26,047 nucleotides of DNA, from the NCBI GenBank assembly GCA_937934165.1, contig CALGZX010000094.1:1-26047 (forward strand). Reading direction: 5' to 3'. How positions within the stretch are numbered: the stretch's first letter is position 1; each line of letters begins with the position of its first letter. A model generated the notes under the pieces. The model did not search any database. It saw only the letters and a list, made by a program, of their open reading frames with translations, and was not told where the DNA came from. A program made the translations under genes and the position numbers. This document shows positions 8,372 through 16,565 of this stretch, piece by piece. This DNA comes from an uncultured Collinsella sp. GTDB taxonomy: Bacteria > Actinomycetota > Coriobacteriia > Coriobacteriales > Coriobacteriaceae.

Positions 8372-10048
8372 TTAGGCGAGCTCAGCGGTACCCAGCTCAG
8401 CGTGCTTCTGCGGATCGACATAGAGGTGCTTGATGCGATCGGAGCCGACGATGGTGTGCGTGTAGAACATCACCGGGATGACCGGGCAGTCGGCAGCGAC
8501 CATAGCGTCGGCCTCCTGCATCTTAGCAACGCGCTCTTCGTCGTCAACCGTGGTGCGAGCCTCGTTGACCTTGGCGTCGAACTCGGGGTTGTTGTAACCG
8601 GAGCGGTTGTCGCCACCGAGGGAGTCGGAGTGGAACAGCGGATACAGGAAGTTGTCCATAATCGGGTAGTCGGCAATCCAACCCAGACGACCGAACTGAT
8701 AGTTAAAGTTCTGGTACTGCTCGAGCAAGGCAGACCACTCAGGGGTATCGGAGACAGCGGTAACGCCAACCTTGGCGAGGTCACCGATGATGGACTCCAT
8801 GATCTCCTTGTGGCCACCATCCTGGTTGTAGGAAAGGGTCACGTTAATGCCACGATCGCCGTTAGCGCCAGCGGGAGCAACCTTGTCCAGGTACTCGTTA
8901 GCCTTGTCGACGTCGTAGGCGCAGAACTCCCATGCGCCCTCCTTGTAGCCATCGATGCCCGGAGGAACAATGCCGTCGGCGGGGGTACGGGTACCCTTGA
9001 AGATAGTCTTGCAGATGGCCTCACGGTTGATGGCCAGGGAGATACCCCTGCGCAGGTCGGCGTTGTTGAACGGCTCGGCCGTGTTGTTGCAGGTCAGGTA
9101 GTAGGTGGAAGGCTCGGAGCCGAGCAGCATGCGCTCGCCGTCACCCATGGTGTAGCCGTCCTTGGACACGCCGCGATCCTTCTTGGCGGCGTCGATCTGA
9201 GCAACGGGAACGTCGCAGACATCGAGGTTACCGGCCTGGAACTCCTTGTAAGCGGTCTCCATGTCCTTGATGACCTGGAAGTGGATGCCATCGATCTTGG
9301 CCTTGTCGCCATAGTAATCGTCGAACTTCTTGAGGTTGATCTCCTGACCATCCTCCCACTTGCCGTCCATCATGAACGGGCCGTTACCGACCGGTGCAAG
9401 GTAGAAGCTCTTGGCATCGGACTCGGCGCACTCGGGAACCGGGGCCAGAGCCGGGTGAGAGGCGACGAAGGGGAAGTCGGCGTAAGCGGAAGACAGCTTG
9501 ACGACGAGGGTCTCATCGTCGGGGCAGGTAACACCGCTGAGTTCAGTAGCGTTACCGGCAAGCAGATCGTCATAGCCCTCGACCATGGAAAGGTGATAGG
9601 AGACCTCGGAAGGTCCATACTCGGTAGCGATGGCCGACTTGGTGTTGACCAGACGCTCCCAACCGAGCTTGAAGGACTTGGAGGTAACGTCGTCACCGTT
9701 GTGGAACTTGGCCTTCTTGATCTTGAAGGTGAACTCGGTGGCGTCGTCGTTGGCCTCGAAGGACTCGCAAGCCAGCGGAACGATCTCGCCCTTCTCGGCG
9801 TCATAAGAGGTCAGAGCGTCAAAGAGCTGGTACTCGACCTGAGTGCCCTGGTCCTCCTGGACATTGTAGGGGTCGATGCAGACCGGGTTGTTGATGTAGA
9901 AGTTCAGCGTCGAACCGGACTCAGAACCGGAAGTGTCGCCGCCCTTCTTGCCGCATGCGGCAAGAAAAGCCATGGAGCTCGCAGCGAGGGTGCCGCCAAC
10001 AAAGGCGCGACGACCCATAACGGGCTGGTGGAACATAGAATCAGCCAT
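8372..10048 (-). CDS. oppA: Oligopeptide-binding lipoprotein (OppA-like, SBP family 5), Tat-type signal
   Basis: This 558-aa extracytoplasmic substrate-binding lipoprotein delivers peptides to the OppBC permeases. The signal peptide has a twin arginine (GRRAFVGG, ~12-19), a short hydrophobic stretch and the lipobox LAAC with Cys32, followed by a Ser/Gly-rich linker. The mature part shows the SBP_bac_5 pattern: LNFYINNPVCIDPYN at the start, KFHNGDDVTSKSFKLGWERL, PLAPVGNGPFMM-type motif (LAPVGNGPFMMDGKW), and NNADLRRGISLAINREAI. Start: ATG 10048 is 5 nt after AAGGAGG; shorter starts at residue 5 or 11 lack such a site. It is the first gene of the operon. Upstream, 10049-10289 has no gene and no promoter that I can place with confidence. 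Confidence 0.93.
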   Translation of the reverse strand: MADSMFHQPVMGRRAFVGGTLAASSMAFLAACGKKGGDTSGSESGSTLNFYINNPVCIDPYNVQEDQGTQVEYQLFDALTSYDAEKGEIVPLACESFEANDDATEFTFKIKKAKFHNGDDVTSKSFKLGWERLVNTKSAIATEYGPSEVSYHLSMVEGYDDLLAGNATELSGVTCPDDETLVVKLSSAYADFPFVASHPALAPVPECAESDAKSFYLAPVGNGPFMMDGKWEDGQEINLKKFDDYYGDKAKIDGIHFQVIKDMETAYKEFQAGNLDVCDVPVAQIDAAKKDRGVSKDGYTMGDGERMLLGSEPSTYYLTCNNTAEPFNNADLRRGISLAINREAICKTIFKGTRTPADGIVPPGIDGYKEGAWEFCAYDVDKANEYLDKVAPAGANGDRGINVTLSYNQDGGHKEIMESIIGDLAKVGVTAVSDTPEWSALLEQYQNFNYQFGRLGWIADYPIMDNFLYPLFHSDSLGGDNRSGYNNPEFDAKVNEARTTVDDEERVAKMQEADAMVAADCPVIPVMFYTHTIVGSDRIKHLYVDPQKHAELGTAELA

Positions 10049-10289
10049 GCCATCCTCCTTATGAGATAGGACAAAGAAATGTTCAGTCGGACATATGTCG
10101 AGACAATCCGATCCGAACCATCAAAACGCCGCCCGCTGCTATGGCTGGTTATGCACAACGAACCAACGTTTCGCAATACAGTAGCGCATTTTATGCACGA
10201 TTTGGGGCTAATTCCGGTTAACGGTCGAGAATTTCTTTAGTTGGGCGAAGTATGTGGGGATATTTTGACTCTGTTACAAATATGTAAAC

Positions 10290-10316
10290 AAAAAGGGTCC
10301 CGCACATGCGAGACCC
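10290..10316 (-). terminator. Rho-independent terminator of secG
   Basis: GGGTCCCGCA (10295-10304) pairs with TGCGAGACCC (10307-10316) with one mismatch and a very short loop. It is followed on the minus strand by TTTTT (10294-10290). It lies 25 nt after the secG stop. Confidence 0.85.
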
Positions 10317-10341
10317 ATTGCAAACGTATATACGCCGATGC

Positions 10342-10596
10342 TTAGTAGCCCACGATGCCCTGCGGGAAGAAGAACATGCACAGGACGACGCACACGGCAA
10401 AAACAACGGCCATAATTACCGTCAGGCGATCGAGGTTCTGCTCCATGACGCCCGTGGCAGAGCTGGAGTTATACAGCGAGCTAGCGATCATATCCGAAAC
10501 GCCGGTGCCCTTACCGGAATGCATCAGGACGAGAATCGTCAGCGCCACGGCAGAGACAGCCCAAACGACAAACAGAAGAATCTGGAACGGACCCAT
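10342..10596 (-). CDS. secG: Preprotein translocase subunit SecG
   Basis: This is an 84-aa small membrane protein with two helices (~4-25 and ~58-78) joined by a Gly/Ser-rich cytoplasmic loop containing the SecG pattern LMHSGKGTGVSDM. SecG associates with SecYE and assists SecA-driven export. Position next to the gap-pgk-tpi block is the standard actinobacterial location; here gpmI lies in between. GGAG sits 7 nt before the ATG. Its own promoter and terminator suggest independent expression from the glycolytic genes. Confidence 0.93.
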   Translation of the reverse strand: MGPFQILLFVVWAVSAVALTILVLMHSGKGTGVSDMIASSLYNSSSATGVMEQNLDRLTVIMAVVFAVCVVLCMFFFPQGIVGY

Positions 10597-10633
10597 AGAT
10601 AAGCTCCTTAATAGAACAGTTCAAACTCCAGTA

Positions 10634-10642
10634 CTGTACCAC
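10634..10642 (-). promoter_or_regulatory. Candidate extended -10 promoter of secG
   Basis: TGGTACAGT on the minus strand (10642-10634) matches an extended -10 (TGn plus TACAGT). It lies about 40 nt before secG and downstream of the gpmI terminator. No good -35 is visible. Confidence 0.35.
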
Positions 10643-10700
10643 AATCCCCCGCTCTCCCCTACCTGCCACTCAAGGACGGGGTGGAAATGGCAGAAATACC

Positions 10701-10733
10701 AAAAAGGGGGTTGTCCGGTTGTGGACAACCCCC
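10701..10733 (-). terminator. Strong rho-independent terminator after gpmI
   Basis: A perfect 11-bp stem (GGGGGTTGTCC 10706-10716 with GGACAACCCCC 10723-10733) with a 6-nt loop is followed on the minus strand by TTTTT (10705-10701). It starts 28 nt after the gpmI stop. Confidence 0.93.
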
Positions 10734-10760
10734 TTACTAGAAAACGGTATTTGTTTTCTC

Positions 10761-12314
10761 TTAGGCCTCGGTGGCGAGCACGCGGCCCGTCATCTCGGCG
10801 GAAGGCTCAATACCAGCCATGGTGAGCATGGTCGGAGCGATATCGGAAAGACGGCCGTCCTCGATACCGGTGAGCTGTGCCTTCTCATCAACGATGATGA
10901 ACGGCACGCGGTTGGTGGTGTGAGCCGTAAACGGATGCTTGGAACCGTCGGAAGCAACGTCAAACATGTGATCGGCGTTGCCGTGGTCGGCGGTAATCAG
11001 TGCAAAGCCGCCCTTGGCGAGAATCGCCGGGACAACCTTGGACAGGGCATCGTCAACAGCCTCGACAGCCTTAACGGCAGCGTCGAAGACACCGGTGTGA
11101 CCAACCATGTCGCAGTTCGCGAAGTTCACGATGTAGAAATCAGCGCGATCCTCGTTGATGGCGGCGACGAGCTTCTCGGTAACCTCGGGAGCGCTCATCT
11201 CGGGCTGCAGATCGTAGGTAGCAACCTTGGGGGAAGCGACGAGCACGCGCTCCTCGCCCTCCTTGGGCTCCTCGATGCCACCGTTGAGGAAGAACGTCAC
11301 GTGGGCGTACTTCTCGGTCTCGGCAGTGTGCAGCTGCTTCAGGCCATTGGCGGCGATAACGTCGGCCAGGACGTTCTCGGGGAACGTCTTGGGGAAGGCG
11401 ACCTCGACGTCAAACGTCGGATCGTACTCGGTCATCGTCACAAAGTGCGAAAGCTTGATCTGCTCGCGCTCAAAGCCGTCGAACTCCTTGTCCGTGAACA
11501 CGCGGGTCATCTGACGAGCGCGGTCGGGACGGAAGTTGAAGAAGATGGCCGCGTCGCCCTCGTGAATGCCCTCGTTGTGGGCAGCGAAGGGCTCGACGAA
11601 CTCGTCGCCGCGCGGGTCCTTCTCGTAGTAGGCCTTGATACCGGCAACGGGGTCGACATCGGCATCGGACGCGTTGACCATGACGTCGTAGGCGCGCTGG
11701 ATGCGCTCCCAACGGTTGTCGCGGTCCATCGCCCAATAACGACCCGAGACGGTGGCAACGCGAGCGTCGCAACCGGTCTCCTCGGAAATCTTGGCCAGGA
11801 AGGCGCAGAACTCGCTCATGTAGCCAGCACCGGACTGCGGGTCGACGTCGCGGCCATCCATGAAGGCGTGGACACGAACGGTCTTGACGCCATGCTCGGC
11901 AGCCATCTTGACCAGAGCCTCAACGTGGTTCATATGAGAATGAACACCGCCAGGGCTCATAAGGCCCATGAGGTGGAGAGTCTTGCCGTCAGCCTTGACA
12001 TCGTCCATAGCCTTGACAAAAACCTCGTTCTTGGCGATGGAGCCGTCCTTGATGGCATTGTTGATGCGCGAAAGCTCCTGGAACACGATGCGGCCGGCAC
12101 CGATGTTGAGGTGACCCACCTCGGAGTTGCCCATCTGGCCGTCGGGAAGGCCCACGTCCTCGCCCGAAGCACCGAGCGTGGTGTGGGGGTACTTCTCGTA
12201 CAGGCCATCAAGGAAGGGCGTCTTGGCAGCGGCGACGGCATTCTCGCCATCGGCCGGAGCAAGGCCGCAGCCATCCATGATAATCAGGAGTGCAGGAAGA
12301 TGACGTTGTGCCAT
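10761..12314 (-). CDS. gpmI: 2,3-bisphosphoglycerate-independent phosphoglycerate mutase
   Basis: This 517-aa cytoplasmic metalloenzyme interconverts 3- and 2-phosphoglycerate through a phosphoserine intermediate. The family motifs are intact: metal ligand in IMDGCGL (Asp14), catalytic Ser64 in GQMGNSEVGHLNIGAG, the DGRDVDPQSG segment, FNFRPDRARQMTR, NCDMVGHTG and the late metal site TADHGNADHM. The length is normal for GpmI. It starts 5 nt after the tpiA stop, with AGGA just upstream, so it is co-transcribed with pgk and tpiA. gpmI is not usually part of the actinobacterial gap-pgk-tpi-secG block, so here four successive lower-glycolysis steps sit together. Confidence 0.95.
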   Translation of the reverse strand: MAQRHLPALLIIMDGCGLAPADGENAVAAAKTPFLDGLYEKYPHTTLGASGEDVGLPDGQMGNSEVGHLNIGAGRIVFQELSRINNAIKDGSIAKNEVFVKAMDDVKADGKTLHLMGLMSPGGVHSHMNHVEALVKMAAEHGVKTVRVHAFMDGRDVDPQSGAGYMSEFCAFLAKISEETGCDARVATVSGRYWAMDRDNRWERIQRAYDVMVNASDADVDPVAGIKAYYEKDPRGDEFVEPFAAHNEGIHEGDAAIFFNFRPDRARQMTRVFTDKEFDGFEREQIKLSHFVTMTEYDPTFDVEVAFPKTFPENVLADVIAANGLKQLHTAETEKYAHVTFFLNGGIEEPKEGEERVLVASPKVATYDLQPEMSAPEVTEKLVAAINEDRADFYIVNFANCDMVGHTGVFDAAVKAVEAVDDALSKVVPAILAKGGFALITADHGNADHMFDVASDGSKHPFTAHTTNRVPFIIVDEKAQLTGIEDGRLSDIAPTMLTMAGIEPSAEMTGRVLATEA

Positions 12315-12319
12315 ATGTC

Positions 12320-13087
12320 CTACTCGCCTGCCTTGACGACCATAGAGGCGAAGTCGGCAGCCTTGAGCGAAGCGCCGCCCACGAGGGCGCCGTCAACGTC
12401 GGGCTTGGCGACGAGCTCGGCGATGTTGCCGGGCTTGGCGGAACCGCCATACAGCACGCGGATGCCGTTGGCGAGCTCCTCGCCGAACATCTCTTTGAGG
12501 GTCTCACGGATAGCACCGCAGACCTCCTGAGCGTCCTCGGCGGTAGCGGTCTTGCCGGTGCCGATGGCCCAGATGGGCTCGTAGGCGACGACGACCTGCT
12601 TGGGGCAGGTGATCTCAAGACCAGCAAGGCCAGCCTTGACCTGGTTCACGACGTGCTCGACATAGGTGCCAGCCTCGCGGACCTCGAGGGACTCGCCGCA
12701 GCAGAAGACGGGAACAAGGCCGGCGGCAACGAGAGCCTTGGCCTTCTTGTTCTGGTCCTCGTCGGTCTCGTGGAAGTAGTCGCGACGCTCGGAGTGACCG
12801 ATGATGCAGTAGGTGCAGCCAGCGGACTTGAGCATGTCGCAAGAGGACTCACCGGTGAAGGCACCCTTGGCCTCCCAGTACACGTTCTGTGCGCCGAGGG
12901 CGATGGGGGCAGCCTGAATGCGGTCATGAACCGTGGTGATGTCGATGGTCGGAGGGCAGACGAGCACCTCGACGCCAGCCGGAACCTCGGGCAGAGCCTG
13001 AGCCAGCTCGTCAGCGAGCTTGGCGGCCTCGGCGACCTCGTTGTTCATCTTCCAGTTACCAGCGATAAGAAGGGTGCGATTAGGCAT
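12320..13087 (-). CDS. tpiA: Triosephosphate isomerase
   Basis: This 255-aa TIM-barrel enzyme interconverts dihydroxyacetone phosphate and glyceraldehyde 3-phosphate. All catalytic elements are visible: Asn11 and Lys13 in AGNWKMN, the histidine in YCIIGHSERR, the glutamate in VVAYEPIWAIGTGKTA (the flexible loop follows), and the phosphate-binding LYGGSAKPGN. Start: ATG 13087 gives the conserved N-terminus MPNRTLLIAGNWKMN; a longer frame to 13150 would add unrelated residues. Its first 8 nt overlap the end of pgk (ATGCCTAA), suggesting translational coupling. GGAGG lies about 9 nt upstream. Confidence 0.96.
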   Translation of the reverse strand: MPNRTLLIAGNWKMNNEVAEAAKLADELAQALPEVPAGVEVLVCPPTIDITTVHDRIQAAPIALGAQNVYWEAKGAFTGESSCDMLKSAGCTYCIIGHSERRDYFHETDEDQNKKAKALVAAGLVPVFCCGESLEVREAGTYVEHVVNQVKAGLAGLEITCPKQVVVAYEPIWAIGTGKTATAEDAQEVCGAIRETLKEMFGEELANGIRVLYGGSAKPGNIAELVAKPDVDGALVGGASLKAADFASMVVKAGE

Positions 13088-14270
13088 CGAGAAGCGCCTC
13101 CACTCCGGGCAGGGCCTTACCCTCGACGAGCTCCATGGAAGCGCCACCACCGGTGGAGATCCAGCTCATCTTGTCGGCCAGGTTGAACTTGTTGACAGCT
13201 GCGACAGAGTCACCACCGCCGATGATCGAGGTGCAGTCAGCCTCGGCGAGAGCCTCGGCGATAGCCTGGGTGCCGTGAGCAAAGTTGTCAAACTCGAAGA
13301 CGCCCATGGGGCCGTTCCAGAACACGGTCTTGGCGCCCTTGACAGCCTCGGCATAGAGCTCCTCAGTCTTGGGACCGATGTCCATACCCTCACGATCGTC
13401 GGGGATAGCGTCGGAAGCAACAACCTCGGGGACAGCGTCCTCGCCAAAGTGATCGGCAACACGGTTGTCGATGGGGAGCAGGATCTTGACACCCTTCTCC
13501 TCGGCCTTCTTGAGCATCTCGCCGGCGCGCTCGACCCAGTCCTCTTCCTTGAGGGACTGACCGACGGACAGGCCCTGAGCCAGGAAGAAGGTGTAGGCCA
13601 TGCCGCCACCGATGATCAGGGTGTCAGCGGAGTCGATGAGGTGATCGAGAACGCCGATCTTGGAGGAAACCTTGGAACCGCCGACGATGGCGACGAAGGG
13701 GCGCTCGGGCTCGGCGAAGATGCCGGTCAGCGTGTCGACCTCCTTCTCGAGCAAGAAGCCGGCGACGGCAGGCAGGTAAGCGGCGGGGCCCACGACGGAA
13801 CCCTGGGCGCGGTGAGCGGTGCCGAAGGCATCGAGAACGAAGACGTCACCATAGGAAGCGAGCTTCTTAGCGATCTCGGGATCGTTCTTCTTCTCACGCT
13901 TGTCAAAACGGACGTTCTCGAGAACGAGGACCTTACCCGGCTCGACGGCGGCGACAGCCTCAGTAGCCTTCTCGCCGTAGGTGTCAGCGACAAAGGCAAC
14001 GTCGAGACCAGAGAGCTCAGCGAGCTTCTTGGCGACGGGCTCGAGGGACAGCTCGGGCTGGAAGCCGGTGCCCTCGGGACGGCCGAGGTGGCTCATGAGG
14101 ATGACGCGAGCGTTGTGCTCAACGAGGTAGTTGATGGTGGGCAGGGCAGCCTTGATACGGGTGGTGTCGCCAACGACGCCATCCTTGATAGGCACGTTAA
14201 AGTCAACGCGGACGAGAACGCGCTTTCCGTCGACATCGATGTCGCGGACGGTCTTCTTGGTAAAGGCCAT
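13080..14270 (-). CDS. pgk: Phosphoglycerate kinase
   Basis: This 396-aa two-domain glycolytic kinase transfers phosphate from 1,3-bisphosphoglycerate to ADP. Motifs include RVDFNVPI near the N-terminus, SHLGRPEG, the domain-linking RPFVAIVGGSKVSSKIGVL region, GGGMAYTFF and the nucleotide-loop ISTGGGASMELVEGKALPG near the C-terminus. Start: ATG 14270 (MAFTKKTV) fits the family; the frame continues to 14306 without support. AGGTAGAAG precedes the start. The gene is separated from gapA by a terminator and has a small hairpin in its leader, so expression may depend on readthrough or its own promoter. Confidence 0.96.
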   Translation of the reverse strand: MAFTKKTVRDIDVDGKRVLVRVDFNVPIKDGVVGDTTRIKAALPTINYLVEHNARVILMSHLGRPEGTGFQPELSLEPVAKKLAELSGLDVAFVADTYGEKATEAVAAVEPGKVLVLENVRFDKREKKNDPEIAKKLASYGDVFVLDAFGTAHRAQGSVVGPAAYLPAVAGFLLEKEVDTLTGIFAEPERPFVAIVGGSKVSSKIGVLDHLIDSADTLIIGGGMAYTFFLAQGLSVGQSLKEEDWVERAGEMLKKAEEKGVKILLPIDNRVADHFGEDAVPEVVASDAIPDDREGMDIGPKTEELYAEAVKGAKTVFWNGPMGVFEFDNFAHGTQAIAEALAEADCTSIIGGGDSVAAVNKFNLADKMSWISTGGGASMELVEGKALPGVEALLDA

Positions 14271-14293
14271 GTTTGCTTCTACCTTTCGTACGT

Positions 14294-14316
14294 GTCTGCC
14301 TCCCATTACGGCAGAC
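14294..14316 (-). other. Leader hairpin just upstream of the pgk ribosome site
   Basis: A perfect 7-bp stem (GTCTGCC 14294-14300 with GGCAGAC 14310-14316) lies between the gapA terminator and the pgk start. It could stabilise the processed pgk-tpiA-gpmI message or affect translation; its role is not established by sequence. Confidence 0.4.
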
Positions 14317-14326
14317 GATTTCTTAT

Positions 14327-14373
14327 AAAAAGGGCGCGACCCTAGGGTGTAAGCCCTATAAGGCCGCGCCCTT
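14327..14373 (-). terminator. Rho-independent terminator of gapA
   Basis: A 9-bp stem (AAGGGCGCG 14330-14338 with CGCGCCCTT 14365-14373) encloses an inner AGGG/CCCT hairpin. It is followed on the minus strand by a T run (14331-14327). It lies 38 nt after the gapA stop, before pgk. Confidence 0.8.
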
Positions 14374-14410
14374 CTTTAGACGCTCAACGAGCTATTCGCT
14401 AAAAGCTAAA

Positions 14411-15436
14411 TTAAGCAACGAACTTCTCGAAGTACTTGATGGTGCGGACCATCTGAGAGGTGTAGGAGTTCTCGTTGTCGTACCAAGAGGTGACCTGAAC
14501 GAGGGTCTGGCCGTTGCCGAGGTCAGAGCACATGGTCTGAGTGGCGTCGAAGATGGAGCCGTGGGTCTCGCCGACGATGTCGCGGGAGACGATCTGGTCC
14601 TCGTTGTAGGCGAAGGTCTCGGGGATGGTCTCGGCGTAGGCCTTCATGGCAGCGTTGACCTCGTCGACGGTGACCTTCTTGTCAACGACGGCGTAGAGGT
14701 TGGTCAGCGAGCCGGTCGGCGTCGGGACGCGCTGGGCGGCACCGATGAGCTTGCCGTTGAGCTCGGGGAGAACCAGGCCGATGGCCTTGGCAGCGCCCGT
14801 GGTGTTCGGGACGATGTTCTCGGAGCAGGCGCGGGAGCGACGGAAGTTGCCCTTGCGCTGCGGGCCGTCGAGCGGCATCTGGTCGCCGGTGAAGGCGTGG
14901 ATGGTGGTCATGATGCCGGACACGATGGGAGCGAAGTCGTTCAGACCCTTGGCCATCGGGGCGAGGCAGTTGGTGGTGCAGGAAGCAGCGGAGATGATGT
15001 TGTCCTCAGCGGTCAGCGTCTCATGGTTGACGTTGTACACGATGGTGGGCAGATCGCTGCCGGCCGGAGCGGAGATGACGACCTTCTTGGCGCCAGCGTT
15101 GATGTGGGCCTGAGCCTTAGCCTTGCTGGTGTAGAAGCCGGTGCACTCGAGAACGACGTCGACGTCAAGGTCGCCCCAAGGCAGGTTGTTAGCGTCGGCC
15201 TCCTTGTAGATCTTGATCTCCTTGCCGTCAACGGTGATGGAATCCTCGCCAGCAACGACCTCGTGATCGCGAGCGTAGTTGCCCTGCGTGGAGTCGTACT
15301 TCAGCAGGTAAGCGAGCATATCGGGAGAGGTGAGGTCGTTGATAGCGACGATCTCGGAGCCCTCATGACCGAACATCTGACGGAAAGCCAGACGACCGAT
15401 GCGACCGAAGCCGTTAATAGCAACCTTTACTGCCAT
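14411..15436 (-). CDS. gapA: Glyceraldehyde-3-phosphate dehydrogenase, type I
   Basis: This 341-aa cytoplasmic enzyme converts glyceraldehyde 3-phosphate to 1,3-bisphosphoglycerate. The Rossmann motif is INGFGRIGR (~7-15), and Asp34 in INDL is the residue usually associated with NAD preference. The active site has Cys153 in SAASCTTNCLAP and His180 in TTIHAFTGDQ. RRSRACSENIVPNTTGAAK and RVPTPTGSLTNLY are also conserved. Start: ATG 15436 (MAVKVAING) has AAGGAG close upstream; the open frame extends to 15538 with an unrelated N-terminus. It is the first gene after whiA, from which it is separated by a 193-nt region with a candidate promoter and palindromic operator. Confidence 0.96.
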   Translation of the reverse strand: MAVKVAINGFGRIGRLAFRQMFGHEGSEIVAINDLTSPDMLAYLLKYDSTQGNYARDHEVVAGEDSITVDGKEIKIYKEADANNLPWGDLDVDVVLECTGFYTSKAKAQAHINAGAKKVVISAPAGSDLPTIVYNVNHETLTAEDNIISAASCTTNCLAPMAKGLNDFAPIVSGIMTTIHAFTGDQMPLDGPQRKGNFRRSRACSENIVPNTTGAAKAIGLVLPELNGKLIGAAQRVPTPTGSLTNLYAVVDKKVTVDEVNAAMKAYAETIPETFAYNEDQIVSRDIVGETHGSIFDATQTMCSDLGNGQTLVQVTSWYDNENSYTSQMVRTIKYFEKFVA

Positions 15437-15508
15437 TGTGTCTCCTTTCGTAAGGCCCCCGCGAGCTACAGCGCCCGCCGTTGAGGCCCACAAACTAACC
15501 ACTCGCCT

Positions 15509-15538
15509 AATATACCTTTTTTTTGACTTGAATTTCAC
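15509..15538 (-). promoter_or_regulatory. gapA: Candidate gapA promoter
   Basis: On the minus strand GTGAAA (15538-15533), an 18-nt spacer rich in A, and TATATT (15514-15509) give a fair sigma-70-like promoter about 73 nt before gapA. The -10 matches consensus at five of six positions. Confidence 0.45.
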
Positions 15539-15570
15539 GAGAATGCTCGAAATTGAAAATCAAATTTACG

Positions 15571-15584
15571 TTAAAACGTTTTAA
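15571..15584. promoter_or_regulatory. Candidate operator: 14-bp perfect palindrome upstream of gapA
   Basis: TTAAAACGTTTTAA is a perfect palindrome with a central CG. The AAACGTTT core resembles LacI/CcpA-family operators. It sits about 33 nt upstream of the proposed gapA -35. Which regulator binds it, if any, is unknown. Confidence 0.4.
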
Positions 15585-15629
15585 AGACTAAAATAGCAGC
15601 TAAATCCATATATAAGTCGTTACTTCAAA

Positions 15630-16559
15630 CTACCTGTTTGCTTCAATGAGCTTTTCAAGCCGTAAAACACGATGGTAGAGGGCTGACTTCGACAAGGGAG
15701 GGTCAGCCATCTCCCCCAAATCACGCAGCGACAGATCAGGATAGCGCTCGCGCAGGTCGCAAAAGACCGCCAAGGCATCCGGAAGCGCATCGCGAAGGCC
15801 ACGCTGCTCGAGCTCATCGATAAGCGCAAGCTGATGTTGGGCAGCACCGGCGCTTCTGGTCTGGTTGGCGAGCTCGGCATTCACGCGACGGTTCACATCG
15901 TTCTTAACCAACTTGACCGCGCGCGCCTCCTCAATCTCGGCAACGCTGCGCTTGGCACCAATCAGCTTTAATAGATGCTCGATTTCCTCGGCGCTCTTAA
16001 TGTACACGGCATATGACCCCCGCCGTGCATTAACACGAGCATGGACCCCAATCTGCTCCAACAAATCGCAAAGTCCCTTGGCATATTGCTCGCCCTGCAC
16101 AGCGATCTCCAGATGAAAATCGCCGCGTGGATCGGCCACGAAGCCGCCCGCGATGAGCGCGCCGCGGATATAGGCAAGTCTACAGCAAGGACGGGCAACG
16201 ATATGTCGGGGTACGCCGGCGACAAGTCCTCCCCTACGGTCGAGGATACCCAGCAGAACCAAGGCCTTATCCAGGTCTGGCTGATCAGGCAAGGTGATGA
16301 GGTAGTTTCGAACCTTATGCAAGACAGATTTGCGGACGGTGAACTCCGTTTTGAGCTTAAGGATACGATGCGTCAGCGTGATCATCGTGCGCGCGACGGC
16401 TCCCGTCTCAGTCGCAACCGTCAAACGATACCGCCCAGAGCCGGCAAGCGAGAGCGTACCACTCACGCGCGTGAGGGCGGCGAGCGTCGACAAGTCGCAG
16501 TATTCACATTCGGGTTCGCAGCGCGCAAGCTCGTCGCGCACCTCAGCGGTAAACGACAT
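15630..16559 (-). CDS. whiA: DNA-binding protein WhiA
   Basis: This is a 309-aa protein. The N-terminal two thirds match the LAGLIDADG-homing-endonuclease-like fold of WhiA (MSFTAEVRDELARC at the start, RVSGTLSL, CCRLAYIRGALIAGGFVADP, and a segment YHLEIAV-like here as FHLEIAVQ). The C-terminal part carries the helix-turn-helix (LRERYPDLSLRDLGEMADPPLSKSALYHR, here the stretch around residues 265-300). In actinobacteria WhiA is a sporulation/cell-division regulator; in non-sporulating species its role is less defined. It begins 6 nt after the rapZ stop and is followed by gapA, the conserved actinobacterial order. Confidence 0.94.
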   Translation of the reverse strand: MSFTAEVRDELARCEPECEYCDLSTLAALTRVSGTLSLAGSGRYRLTVATETGAVARTMITLTHRILKLKTEFTVRKSVLHKVRNYLITLPDQPDLDKALVLLGILDRRGGLVAGVPRHIVARPCCRLAYIRGALIAGGFVADPRGDFHLEIAVQGEQYAKGLCDLLEQIGVHARVNARRGSYAVYIKSAEEIEHLLKLIGAKRSVAEIEEARAVKLVKNDVNRRVNAELANQTRSAGAAQHQLALIDELEQRGLRDALPDALAVFCDLRERYPDLSLRDLGEMADPPLSKSALYHRVLRLEKLIEANR

Positions 16560-16565
16560 GCAGGC

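Noticed and set aside
8402..10069. 555-aa plus-strand open frame opposite oppA
   Set aside because: Antisense shadow of a high-G+C gene, rich in Val, Leu and Gly with no domain.
10187..10196. GCATAAAATGC as the oppA promoter -10
   Set aside because: No acceptable -35 at 16-18 nt; it is a short palindrome that may be chance.
10719..12530. 603-aa plus-strand open frame opposite gpmI
   Set aside because: It mirrors gpmI codons and has low-complexity Val/Gly/Leu composition; gpmI has all catalytic motifs.
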